Part shown: piece after piece, positions 14,158 through 22,293 of the stretch | How the letters are laid out: each line of letters begins with the position of its first letter | Position numbering within the stretch: the stretch's first letter is position 1 | Source of the DNA: DASTGO01 sp035719045 | GTDB taxonomy: Bacteria > Actinomycetota > Actinomycetes > Actinomycetales > Kineosporiaceae | Assembly (NCBI GenBank): GCA_035719045.1 | Contig: DASTGO010000138.1 | Coordinates: forward strand, 1-22,906 | Length of the DNA: 22,906 bases | Direction of reading: 5' to 3' | Notes under the pieces: generated by a model | Seen by the model: the letters and a program-made list of their open reading frames with translations, nothing else | Told to the model about the DNA's origin: nothing | Database searches by the model: none | Program-made: the position numbers and the translations under genes

Positions 14158-14188
14158 AAGGTTCTCCGGGCAGCTTGTGGAGAACGTT
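14158..14188. promoter_or_regulatory. 31-base inverted repeat upstream of the formate dehydrogenase genes
   Basis: Arms AAGGTTCTCC (14158-14167) and GGAGAACGTT (14179-14188) are 10-base inverted repeats with one mismatch, separated by 11 bases. The site overlaps the candidate -35 box at 14175-14180, so it could be an operator for the dehydrogenase genes. It could equally be a hairpin that ends the kinase transcript, whose stop is 78 bases upstream. Confidence 0.45.
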
Positions 14189-14202
14189 GGCGGACGTACG
14201 AT
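14175..14202 (+). promoter_or_regulatory. Candidate promoter of the formate dehydrogenase operon
   Basis: TTGTGG (14175-14180) and TACGAT (14197-14202) are separated by 16 bases, giving a start about 70 bases before the first dehydrogenase codon. The match to the housekeeping consensus is fair. It is the best candidate in the 198-base gap after the kinase genes. Confidence 0.35.
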
Positions 14203-14278
14203 CTGCTGACCTGCGCCCGGCGGACCTCTGGTCGGTTCCCCGCAGCCGAACGCCTTTCGCCTCAGGGATCGGACGACG

Positions 14279-16489
14279 ATGACGCCAGGCCACGCCCCCT
14301 CCCTCCCGGGTCCGCAGGCCCCGGACCGCCCGGGTGGTGGCGCCCCCGCGGCGGCCGGGCGGGTCGCGGCGATCGTGACGGCGGTGCTCGCCGAGGTCGG
14401 TGCCCGGCGCGGTCCGCTGCTGCCGGTCCTGCACGGCGTCCAGGAGGAGTTCGGGTACGTGCCGGCCGAGGCGGTCCCGGTGATCGCCGCCGCCCTCAAC
14501 CTGTCCCGGGCCGATGTGCATGGCGTCCTGACCTTCTACCGGGAGTTGCGCACCTCGCCGCCCGGCCGGCGGACCATGCGGGTCTGCCGGGCGGAGGCCT
14601 GCCAGGCCCGCGGCGGGCAGGCGGTGGCCGATGCCGTCCAGCAGGCCGGTGGGACGGTCCCCGGCGGTACCTCGGCCGACGGCGGGCTCACCGTCGAGGA
14701 CGTGTTCTGCTTCGGCAACTGCGCCCTCGGCCCCACGGTCGAGGTGGACGGGGTCCTGCACGGGAACACCACCCCCGGCGACGTCCCCGGACTGGTCACC
14801 GGCACCGGCACCGGCCCTGACCCGCGGCGTCCCGCCGGTGGCCACGGCGGCGCCCATCTCCCGGCCGATCCGGACGGCGGCGCCGCGGGGGCCGGGGTGC
14901 GCACCGTGCACGTCCCCGGGGACAGTGCCGCCCGCTCGGTCGGCGCCGACCGGGTGGCCGCCCGGCTGCTCGCCGCGGGAGCTGCTATCGGCTCGCCGAT
15001 CCTCCTGGTGCGCAACGGATCCCGGGGTGCGCTGTGGTTGGAGCCATTGGTCGAGGTAACCGCCCCGGACGGTGTCCGCTGGGGTTTCGGGCCGGTCACC
15101 CCCGACGAGGTGGACGGGTTGCTCGCGGCCGGGCTACTGTCCGGCCCGCCCGCCGACGTCCGGCACCCGCTGGCCCTCGGACCGGTGGACGAGCTGGGCT
15201 GGCTGGCCGGGCAGAACCGGGTCACCTTCGCCCGGGTCGGGATCGTGGACCCGGCGTCGGCGCAGGACTACGAGGACCACGGCGGTCTGGCCGGGCTGCG
15301 GGCCGCGCTGGCCAGGGATCCCGCGGACGTGGTCGCCGAGGTGACGGCGTCGGGGCTGCGTGGCCGAGGCGGGGCCGGGTTCCCGGCCGGGATCAAGTGG
15401 CGGACCGTCGCGCAGGCCGCCCCCGGCCCCGACGGGGTGAAGTTCGTGGTGTGCAACGCCGACGAGGGCGACTCCGGGACCTTCGCCGACCGGATGCTGC
15501 TGGAGGGCGACCCGTTCTCCACCATCGAGGGCATGCTCATCGCCGGCTATGCGGTGGGCGCCCGGGAGGGCTACCTGTACCTGCGCTCGGAGTACCCGGA
15601 CGCGGTGGCGGCGGTCCGGCGGGCGGTCGCGGCGGCCTACGCCCGGGGCTGGCTCGGCCCGGACGTCCTCGGCAGCGGCTTCGCCTTCGACCTGCAGGTC
15701 CGGGTGGGTGCCGGGGCGTACATCTGCGGCGAGGAGACCTCGATGCTGGAGAGTCTCGAGGGCCGCCGGGCGGTGGTCCGGGCCAAACCGCCGCTGCCCG
15801 CACTGGAGGGGCTGTTCGGTGCGCCGACCGTGGTGAACAACCTGCTCACGCTGGCCACCGTGCCCGCGGTGCTGGCCGGCGGCGCCCAGGCGTACGCCGA
15901 CCTGGGGGTCGGCCGCTCCCGGGGCACCCAGGTGTTCCAGCTGGCCGGCAACCTGGCCCGCGGCGGGATCGTGGAGACCGCGTTCGGGATCACCCTCGGG
16001 GAACTGGTGTACGCCTGGGGCGGCGGGACCGCCTCGGGACGGCCGGTGCGGGCGGTGCAGGTCGGCGGACCGCTCGGGGCGTACCTGCCGCCGGACCGGT
16101 TCGGTCTTCCTCTGGACTACGAGGCGTTCGCCGCCGAGGGGGCGATGGTCGGTCACGGCGGCGTCGTGGTGTTCGACGACACCGTGGACCTGTCCCGGCA
16201 GGCCCGGTTCGCGATGGAGTTCTGCGCCGAGGAGTCCTGCGGCAAGTGCACGCCCTGCCGGGTGGGCGCGGTGCGCGGGGTCGAGGTGATCGACCGGATC
16301 CGGGCCGGGGTCGACCGGGAGGCCAACCTCGCCGTGCTGGAGGACCTCTGCGAGCTGATGACCGACGGCTCGCTGTGCGCGATGGGCGGGCTGACCCCGC
16401 TGCCGGTCCGCAGCGCACTGCGGTACTGGCCCCAGGACTTCGGGATGGGTGACGGGGCTGTGGCGAGCGCAGGCGAGGAGCAGCAGTGA
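14279..16489 (+). CDS. fdhB: NAD-dependent formate dehydrogenase diaphorase subunit, NuoE-NuoF fusion (FdsG-FdsB type)
   Basis: A 736-residue fusion that passes electrons from the catalytic subunit to NAD+. Residues about 20-170 are a NuoE/FdsG thioredoxin-like [2Fe-2S] domain with C103 and C108 (CRAEAC) and C144 and C148 (CFGNC). After a Gly/Pro-rich linker comes the FdsB/NuoF part: GLRGRGGAGFPAGIKW (FMN/NADH), NADEGDSGTFADR, GAGAYICGEETSMLESLEG, an SLBB segment, and the [4Fe-4S] motif ESCGKCTPCR (C654, C657, C660) with C700. In many bacteria these are two genes. ATG 14279 follows a weak AGGG at 11 bases. The C-terminus (VASAGEEQQ) lies in a duplicated junction before the catalytic gene. The catalytic subunit follows 73 bases downstream and they surely form one complex. 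Confidence 0.93.
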   Translation: MTPGHAPSLPGPQAPDRPGGGAPAAAGRVAAIVTAVLAEVGARRGPLLPVLHGVQEEFGYVPAEAVPVIAAALNLSRADVHGVLTFYRELRTSPPGRRTMRVCRAEACQARGGQAVADAVQQAGGTVPGGTSADGGLTVEDVFCFGNCALGPTVEVDGVLHGNTTPGDVPGLVTGTGTGPDPRRPAGGHGGAHLPADPDGGAAGAGVRTVHVPGDSAARSVGADRVAARLLAAGAAIGSPILLVRNGSRGALWLEPLVEVTAPDGVRWGFGPVTPDEVDGLLAAGLLSGPPADVRHPLALGPVDELGWLAGQNRVTFARVGIVDPASAQDYEDHGGLAGLRAALARDPADVVAEVTASGLRGRGGAGFPAGIKWRTVAQAAPGPDGVKFVVCNADEGDSGTFADRMLLEGDPFSTIEGMLIAGYAVGAREGYLYLRSEYPDAVAAVRRAVAAAYARGWLGPDVLGSGFAFDLQVRVGAGAYICGEETSMLESLEGRRAVVRAKPPLPALEGLFGAPTVVNNLLTLATVPAVLAGGAQAYADLGVGRSRGTQVFQLAGNLARGGIVETAFGITLGELVYAWGGGTASGRPVRAVQVGGPLGAYLPPDRFGLPLDYEAFAAEGAMVGHGGVVVFDDTVDLSRQARFAMEFCAEESCGKCTPCRVGAVRGVEVIDRIRAGVDREANLAVLEDLCELMTDGSLCAMGGLTPLPVRSALRYWPQDFGMGDGAVASAGEEQQ

Positions 16490-16576
16490 GCGAGCGGAGC
16501 GAGCGAACCAGAAGGTGCTGCGCCGCGCTCAGCGCTGTGACGAGCGCTAGCGAGGAGCAGCGATGAGCGAGCGGAG
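16460..16576. repeat. Duplicated gene junction, two 40-base copies 77 bases apart
   Basis: Copy A (16460-16499) and copy B (16537-16576) match at 35 of 40 bases. Copy A spans the diaphorase stop codon and copy B spans the start of the catalytic subunit, each with a GAGGAG ribosome-binding site. The 77-base period is not a multiple of three. Confidence 0.85.
16486..16566 (+). CDS. 26-codon coupling ORF between the two dehydrogenase genes
   Basis: The GTG at 16486 overlaps the diaphorase stop (GTGA) and has GAGGAG 5 bases upstream. The frame runs MSERSERTRRCC...SASEEQR and stops at 16564-16566, overlapping the catalytic subunit's ATG (ATGA). Its first residues MSER equal those of the catalytic subunit and its last resemble the diaphorase C-terminus, as expected from the duplicated junction. 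It probably serves to carry ribosomes across the 73-base gap rather than to make a functional peptide. Coding is inferred from signals only. Confidence 0.45.
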   Translation: MSERSERTRRCCAALSAVTSASEEQR

Positions 16577-19520
16577 GGAACCCGACCGGGGCACGCCTGC
16601 TCCCCGGGCCCGTCGCGCTCCGGCACCGGACGGCGGCTCCGGAACTCGTGCTGCCGGAACCCCTGCTGCCGGAACCCCTGCTGCCGCAAGCGTTTCCGAG
16701 GTCACCCTCACCGTCGACGGGACGCCGGTGACCGTCCCGGCGGGGACCTCCGTGCTGAGGGCGGCGTCGCTGGCGGGGGTCGACGTCCCGAAGCTGTGTG
16801 CCACGGATTCGTTGCAGCCGTTCGGGTCCTGCCGGCTGTGCCTGGTCGAGGTCGACGGCATGAAGGGCACCCCGGCCTCCTGCACCACCCCGTGTGCCCC
16901 GGACCTGGTGGTCCGCACCCGGACCCCGCGGCTGGAGAGGCTGCGTCGCGGGATGCTGGAGCTCTACCTGTCCGATCACCCGCTGGACTGCCTGACCTGC
17001 GCGGCGAACGGCGACTGCGAACTGCAGGACATGGCCGCGCAGGTCGGGGTCCGCGAGGTGCGCTACGGCTATGCCGGGGACGACGACGGCAGCGGGCACC
17101 GCGTCGAGGGACATCTCGGCGCACCGAAGGACCTGTCCAACCCGTACTTCGACTTCGACCCGGGCAAGTGCATCGTGTGCAGCCGGTGCGTGCGGGCCTG
17201 CGGGGAGGTCCAGGGGACGTTCGCGCTGACCATCTCCGGCCGCGGGTTCGGCTCGCAGGTCAGCGCGGGCGCGGGGGAGTCGTTCTTCGACTCCGAGTGC
17301 GTGTCCTGCGGGGCGTGCGTGCAGGCCTGCCCGACCGCCGCGCTGACCGAGCGCAGTGTCGTCGAGCTCGGGAGGCCCACCCGCTCGGTGGTCACCACCT
17401 GCGCGTACTGCGGTGTCGGCTGCTCGTTCAGGGCCGAACTGCGCGGCGACCAGGTGGTCCGGATGGTCCCGGACAAGGCAGGCGGGGCCAATGAGGGGCA
17501 CTCCTGCGTCAAGGGCCGGTTCGCCTGGGGATACGCCACCCACACCGACCGGGTGCTGTCGCCGATGGTCCGTGACCGGATCACCGATCCCTGGCGGGAG
17601 GTGCCGTGGGCGGAGGCGATCGCCCACACCGCCCGGCGGCTGCGGGAGATCCAGGATGTCCACGGGGTCGGCGCGATCGGCGCGATCACCTCCTCCCGCT
17701 GCACCAACGAGGAGGTGTACGTCGTCCAGAAGCTGGTCCGGGCCGCGTTCGGGAACAACAACGTGGACACCTGCGCCCGGGTCTGCCACTCCCCGACCGG
17801 CTACGGCCTGAAGCAGACCTTCGGGACCTCCGCCGGTACCCAGGACTTCCGCAGCGTCGAGCAGGCCGACGTGATCATGGTGATCGGGGCGAACCCGACC
17901 GACGGCCACCCGGTGTTCGGGTCGCGGCTGAAGCGGAGGCTGCGCGAGGGCGCGAAGCTCATCGTCGTGGACCCGCGGCGGATCGACCTGGTCCGCTCCC
18001 CGCATGTCGAGGCGACCCACCACCTGCAGGTGGCGCCCGGCACGAACGTCGCCGTGGTCAACGCCCTGGCCCATGTCGTGGTCACCGAGGGCCTGCTGGA
18101 CGAGGCCTTCGTGGCGGAGCGCTGCGAGGGTACGCAGGAGTGGCTGGACTTCATCCGCCACGAGGAGAACAGCCCGCAGGCCGTCGAGCACGTCACGGGC
18201 ATCCCTGCCGGGCAGCTGCGCGAGGCGGCCCGGCTGTACGCGACCGCACCGAATGCGGCGATCTACTACGGACTCGGGGTCACCGAGCACTCCCAGGGCT
18301 CCACCATGGTGATGGGGATGGCCAATCTCGCGATGGCCACCGGGAACATCGGCCGGGAGGGCGTCGGCGTCAACCCGCTGCGCGGTCAGAACAACGTCCA
18401 GGGCTCCTGCGACATGGGCTCCTTCCCGCATGAGCTGCCCGGCTACCGGCACGTGTCCGACGACGCGGTCCGCTCGGTGTTCGAAACCCTCTGGGGCCGT
18501 GAGCTTTCCGCCGACCCCGGGCTGCGCATCCCGAACATGTTCGACGCGGCGATCGACGGCAGTTTCCGCGCCCTCTACGTCCAGGGCGAGGACCTGGCGC
18601 AGTCGGACCCGAACACCGCTCACGTCACCCGGGCGCTGGCGAGCCTGGACCTGCTCGTCGTGCAGGACCTGTTCCTCAACGAGACCAGCCGGTTCGCGCA
18701 CGTGTTCCTGCCCGGGACCTCGTTCCTGGAGAAGGACGGCACCTTCACCAACGCCGAGCGGCGGATCAACCGGGTCCGTCCGGTGACGGCTCCCCGCAAC
18801 GGTCCCGGGGGTGCCGGCAGGCATGAGTGGCAGATCGTCTGCGAGGTGGCGCAGGCGATGGGGTACCCGATGGCCTACGAACACCCCTCACAGATCATGG
18901 ACGAGATCGCGCTGACCACCCCGACCTTCGCCGGGGTGTCCTTCGACCGGTTGGACCGTGCCGGAAGCCTGCAGTGGCCGTGCAACGACGAGGCACCCGA
19001 CGGCACGCCGATCATGCACGTCAACGGTTTCGTCCGGGGCAGGGGCCATCTCATCCCGACGCCGTACGTGCCGACGCGGGAACGGTCCACCCGGCGGTTC
19101 CCGCTCATCCTCACCACCGGCCGGATCCTCAGCCAGTACAACGTGGGGGCGCAGACCCGGCGGACCCCGAACCTGGCCTGGCACCCGACCGACGTCCTGG
19201 AACTGCACCCGCATGACGCCGAGGTCCGCGGGATCAGCGACGGAGACCTGGTCACCCTGTCCTCCCGGATGGGGGAGACCACGCTGCCCGCGGTGATCGC
19301 CGACCGGATGCCGGTGGGCGTGGTCTACACGACCTTCCACCACCCGGCGACGGGAGCCAATGTGGTCACCACCGACAACTCCGACTGGGCCACCAACTGC
19401 CCGGAGTACAAGGTGACTGCAGTCCAGGTGACCCTCCGGAAGCGGGCCGGTACCGACGGTGGCGCACGGCCCGCGCCGGGTGTTCCCGTGGCCGATGCAC
19501 CGGAAGGCCTTGATCACTAG
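16563..19520 (+). CDS. fdhA: NAD-dependent formate dehydrogenase catalytic (alpha) subunit, Mo/W-bis-MGD
   Basis: A 985-residue FdsA-type subunit that oxidises formate to CO2. In order: a Pro/Ala-rich head (1-45), a NuoG-like [2Fe-2S] domain (C79 and FGSCRLCLVEV), the His/Cys cluster motif DHPLDCLTCAANGDCELQ, two [4Fe-4S] motifs CIVCSRCVRAC and CVSCGACVQACPTAA, the CAYCGVGC cluster of the molybdopterin domain, and the bis-MGD domains. The metal ligand is Cys C408 in DTCARVCHSPTGYG, followed by H409, in the place of E. coli FdhF Sec140-His141; R607 in LRGQNNVQG matches FdhF Arg333. A C-terminal MGD-binding domain (TTGRILSQYNVGAQTRR) is complete. ATG 16563 has GAGGAG 5 bases upstream. It should need FdhD. 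The soluble, NAD-linked type fits the fused diaphorase upstream; there is no signal peptide. Confidence 0.96.
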   Translation: MSERREPDRGTPAPRARRAPAPDGGSGTRAAGTPAAGTPAAASVSEVTLTVDGTPVTVPAGTSVLRAASLAGVDVPKLCATDSLQPFGSCRLCLVEVDGMKGTPASCTTPCAPDLVVRTRTPRLERLRRGMLELYLSDHPLDCLTCAANGDCELQDMAAQVGVREVRYGYAGDDDGSGHRVEGHLGAPKDLSNPYFDFDPGKCIVCSRCVRACGEVQGTFALTISGRGFGSQVSAGAGESFFDSECVSCGACVQACPTAALTERSVVELGRPTRSVVTTCAYCGVGCSFRAELRGDQVVRMVPDKAGGANEGHSCVKGRFAWGYATHTDRVLSPMVRDRITDPWREVPWAEAIAHTARRLREIQDVHGVGAIGAITSSRCTNEEVYVVQKLVRAAFGNNNVDTCARVCHSPTGYGLKQTFGTSAGTQDFRSVEQADVIMVIGANPTDGHPVFGSRLKRRLREGAKLIVVDPRRIDLVRSPHVEATHHLQVAPGTNVAVVNALAHVVVTEGLLDEAFVAERCEGTQEWLDFIRHEENSPQAVEHVTGIPAGQLREAARLYATAPNAAIYYGLGVTEHSQGSTMVMGMANLAMATGNIGREGVGVNPLRGQNNVQGSCDMGSFPHELPGYRHVSDDAVRSVFETLWGRELSADPGLRIPNMFDAAIDGSFRALYVQGEDLAQSDPNTAHVTRALASLDLLVVQDLFLNETSRFAHVFLPGTSFLEKDGTFTNAERRINRVRPVTAPRNGPGGAGRHEWQIVCEVAQAMGYPMAYEHPSQIMDEIALTTPTFAGVSFDRLDRAGSLQWPCNDEAPDGTPIMHVNGFVRGRGHLIPTPYVPTRERSTRRFPLILTTGRILSQYNVGAQTRRTPNLAWHPTDVLELHPHDAEVRGISDGDLVTLSSRMGETTLPAVIADRMPVGVVYTTFHHPATGANVVTTDNSDWATNCPEYKVTAVQVTLRKRAGTDGGARPAPGVPVADAPEGLDH
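16651..16686 (+). repeat. 15-base tandem repeat in the N-terminal head of the catalytic subunit
   Basis: CTGCCGGAACCCCTG occurs at 16651-16665 and 16666-16680, with a 6-base partial third copy. It encodes a repeated AGTPA in the Pro/Ala-rich head ahead of the ferredoxin domain, which is likely disordered. Confidence 0.9.
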
Positions 19521-19695
19521 GGATCTTCGCGAGGCGGTTGGGTCGGGTCCCGCGAATTCGTGGTGATCCCCGGCAACGTGCTGCGCGGCGTCGGCGATTA
19601 GAGAGCGACCTCTCCGGACGGAGGGTGTCCCAGTAGCGCCGTTCAACAGCAGCGAGGCCCCCTCGGGGACATCGCCGTCGGAGAAGGAGTCCACC

Positions 19696-22278
19696 ATGCG
19701 ACGTCGGGGTGTGATGCTGGTCGCGGGCCTGTTGGCCGTGGCCGCACCGCTGGGGGCGCAGGCCGCGGACACCGGTCAGGGCGGCGGCTGCGCGATCGGG
19801 TACCGGGTCGTGACGCAGTGGCGGGGCGGCTTCATCGGCGAGATCACGGTCGCGAACGGCGTGACGCCGGTGAAGGGGTGGACGGTCGGGTTCCGGTTCC
19901 CCTCCAGCCAGCGGATGCTGGTGAGCTGGAACGCCACGCGCACCCAGTCGGCCGCCCAGGTCACCCTGAAGAACGCCTTCTGGAACTCCGATCTCGCGGC
20001 GAACGGCTTTGCCCGGGTGGGCTTCGTGGCGACCTTCACGGACAGCAACCCCGACCCGACGGCCTTCACGCTCAACGGCGCCACCTGCAACGGCACGGGG
20101 CCGGCCCCGACCCCCACCCCGACCGCGTCCCCGACCCCCTCGGCGAGCACCCCTGCGGCGCAGCCGACCCCGACGCCCTCCACCAGCATCCCCACCGTGG
20201 CGCCGGCACCGTCGCCCACCTCGTCGGGCGGCGATTCGGTCTCGGTCACGGTGAACGCGGCAGCGGGGCTGGGGAAGGTCCCCTCCAACGCGATCGGCCT
20301 GAACACGGCCGTGTACGACCAGAACATGAACCATTCCGCGATGCCGGGTCTGTTGAAGGCAGGTGGCATCACCGCGCTGCGCTACCCGGGGGGCTCGTAC
20401 GCGGATGGCTACAACTGGAAGACCCATGTCGTTGACGGCGGGTGGGTGGCCGGAGGAACCACCTTCAAGGAGTTCATGACCACGGCGAAGGCCGTGGGGG
20501 CCGACCCGATCATCACGGTCAACTACGGCACCGGCACCCCGGACCTGGCTGCCGGCTGGGTGCAGGACGCCAACGTCACCAACAAGTACGGCATCCACTG
20601 GTGGGAGATCGGGAACGAAACACCCGGCAACGGTACCTACGGTGCGCGCTGGGAGGGCGACAGACGCTGCACGGACGCTGCCGGGGCCGCCATCCCCAAG
20701 GACACCACCGTGAACCAGACGTACCACTGCGGCCCGAGTGTCTATGCCGCCGAGGCGCTGAAGTTCATCTCCGCGATGAAGGCCGCCGACCCGGGCATCC
20801 ACGTCTGCGTCAACCTGACCACCCCCGGCGGCTGGCCCGACGGCGTCACCAACGCCGAGAACCCCAAGCCGTGGAACGAGACCGTCCTGACCGCCGTGGG
20901 CGCCAAGACCGACTGCGTGATCATCCACTACTACCCGGGAGGTTTCCCGCCCAACCCCGATCTGAAGGCGCTGATGAGCTACCCCGACCAGATCGCGAGG
21001 ATCACGTCGCAGCTCAAGGCGGAGATCCAGCAGTTCTCCGGGCGCAACCCCGCTGACGTGCCGATCCTGGTCACCGAGGCCAACTCCAACGTTGCCATGA
21101 ACGTCCAGCCCAATGCCTTGTTCGCTGCCGACATGTACCTGACCTGGCTGGAGAACGGCGTGACGAACGTGGACTGGTGGGACCAGCACAACGGTCCCGG
21201 AACGCCGAGCATGATCAACGGTGTCCAGGACTACGGTGACCTGGGTCTCTTCTCCAGTGGCAGCAACGGTAGCGGGGTGACCGAACCGCCGCTGAACACG
21301 CCGTTCGCGCCCTACTACGGCATCAGCCTGGCGTCGAAGACCGCCGCGTCCGGTGGCACGATGGTGACCTCGCAGTCCTCCGATGCCCGGATCAAGGTGC
21401 ACTCCGTGCGACGCGCGGACGGTGGGCTCAACGTGTTGATCGACAACACGGACCCGGCGAAGTCCCACGCGGTGCAGTTGAAGTACAACGGTTTCACGCC
21501 GTCGGCCGGTGCAACAGCCTCCACGTTCGCCAACAACGCCGCCGCCATCACGTCCGCGAACCCGTCCTCCGCGACCGCGATCACCGTCGGTCCCTACAGC
21601 CTGACCCTGCTGCAGTTGTCCGGGAGCGGCGACCCTGTCGCGACGGTGCCAGGGCAACCGGGCCCGCCGAAGGTGTCCGGCCTGTCGTCCAGCACCGGCG
21701 GAAACACCTCGGGCAAGGCCACCTTGAGCTGGACGGCCGGCGTGGCAGGAAGCTATCCGGTGGCCAAGTACGAGATCTCTCAGATCACCGCCACGGGCCC
21801 GACCCTCCTGACCAGCCAGGCCGGGACCTCGCTCACCCTCAGCGGGCTGACGATCGGCGACAGCTACCAGTACCAGGTGGTCTCGGTGGACAGCCAGGGA
21901 AACCGGTCGCTGGCCACCTCGCCGGTCACCGTGACCGTGCCTCCTCCCGCCGACGCCCCGTGCGCCGTCCACTACGACAACAGCAACACCTGGTCGGACG
22001 GATTCGTCGCCAACCTCACCGTGACGAACCGCTCGGCCACACCGGTGGCCGACTGGAAGCTCACCTTCACCTGGCCCGCGGAAGGTCAGTCCATGACCAA
22101 CTCGTGGGGCGGCACCTGGGCCCAGTCCGGCCGAACGGTCACGGCCACCCCGACCACCGGCGGCTCCATCGCCGCGAACGGCGGAAACATCACCCTGGGA
22201 TTCCAGGGCCACTACACCGCGGGCAACCCGACCCCTGCCGCCTTCTTCCTCAACGGGACCGCCTGCGCGAACAACTGA
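19696..22278 (+). CDS. Secreted clan GH-A glycoside hydrolase with CBM2 at both ends
   Basis: An 860-residue exported enzyme. A signal peptide (MRRRG then VMLVAGLLAVAAPLGAQA, cut near residue 24) leads to a CBM2 bounded by C32 and C131 with exposed Trp positions (QWRGG, SWNAT, FWNSD). After a Pro/Thr linker (132-187) comes a (beta/alpha)8 catalytic domain: GLNTAVYDQNMNHSAMPGLL, ALRYPGGSYADGYNW, acid/base E308 in WWEIGNE, IIHYYPGG, and nucleophile E461 in LVTEANSN. A beta-sandwich follows, then an FN3-like module (about 658-753) and a second CBM2 (C756 to near the end). The pattern is GH51/GH39-like (arabinofuranosidase-type clan A), but I cannot name the family or substrate; CBM2 suggests action on cellulose- or xylan-bound hemicellulose. 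GGAGAAGGAG precedes ATG 19696. No LacI-type operator is visible upstream, so control seems separate from the GH16 gene. Confidence 0.85.
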   Translation: MRRRGVMLVAGLLAVAAPLGAQAADTGQGGGCAIGYRVVTQWRGGFIGEITVANGVTPVKGWTVGFRFPSSQRMLVSWNATRTQSAAQVTLKNAFWNSDLAANGFARVGFVATFTDSNPDPTAFTLNGATCNGTGPAPTPTPTASPTPSASTPAAQPTPTPSTSIPTVAPAPSPTSSGGDSVSVTVNAAAGLGKVPSNAIGLNTAVYDQNMNHSAMPGLLKAGGITALRYPGGSYADGYNWKTHVVDGGWVAGGTTFKEFMTTAKAVGADPIITVNYGTGTPDLAAGWVQDANVTNKYGIHWWEIGNETPGNGTYGARWEGDRRCTDAAGAAIPKDTTVNQTYHCGPSVYAAEALKFISAMKAADPGIHVCVNLTTPGGWPDGVTNAENPKPWNETVLTAVGAKTDCVIIHYYPGGFPPNPDLKALMSYPDQIARITSQLKAEIQQFSGRNPADVPILVTEANSNVAMNVQPNALFAADMYLTWLENGVTNVDWWDQHNGPGTPSMINGVQDYGDLGLFSSGSNGSGVTEPPLNTPFAPYYGISLASKTAASGGTMVTSQSSDARIKVHSVRRADGGLNVLIDNTDPAKSHAVQLKYNGFTPSAGATASTFANNAAAITSANPSSATAITVGPYSLTLLQLSGSGDPVATVPGQPGPPKVSGLSSSTGGNTSGKATLSWTAGVAGSYPVAKYEISQITATGPTLLTSQAGTSLTLSGLTIGDSYQYQVVSVDSQGNRSLATSPVTVTVPPPADAPCAVHYDNSNTWSDGFVANLTVTNRSATPVADWKLTFTWPAEGQSMTNSWGGTWAQSGRTVTATPTTGGSIAANGGNITLGFQGHYTAGNPTPAAFFLNGTACANN

Positions 22279-22293
22279 GACGTCTCCATCGTG

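Noticed and set aside
16683..16698. GCAAGCGTTTCCGAGG, resembling half of the LacI-type operator
   Set aside because: Only the right half-site matches, it is not palindromic, and it lies inside the coding region for the head of the FDH catalytic subunit.
17767..17796. Possible selenocysteine formate dehydrogenase
   Set aside because: The metal-ligand position is a TGC Cys codon (17784-17786), not an in-frame TGA, so this is a Cys-type enzyme.
15990..18884. 964-codon open frame on the minus strand opposite the FDH catalytic gene
   Set aside because: It is antisense to a fully recognisable FDH alpha subunit, with no protein-like motifs; it is long only because stops are rare at high GC.
19366..22212. 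948-codon open frame on the minus strand opposite the GH-A gene
   Set aside because: It is a shadow of the GC-rich plus-strand gene: low-complexity Arg/Gly/Val-rich sequence without domains, while the plus strand has signal peptide, CBM2 and catalytic motifs.
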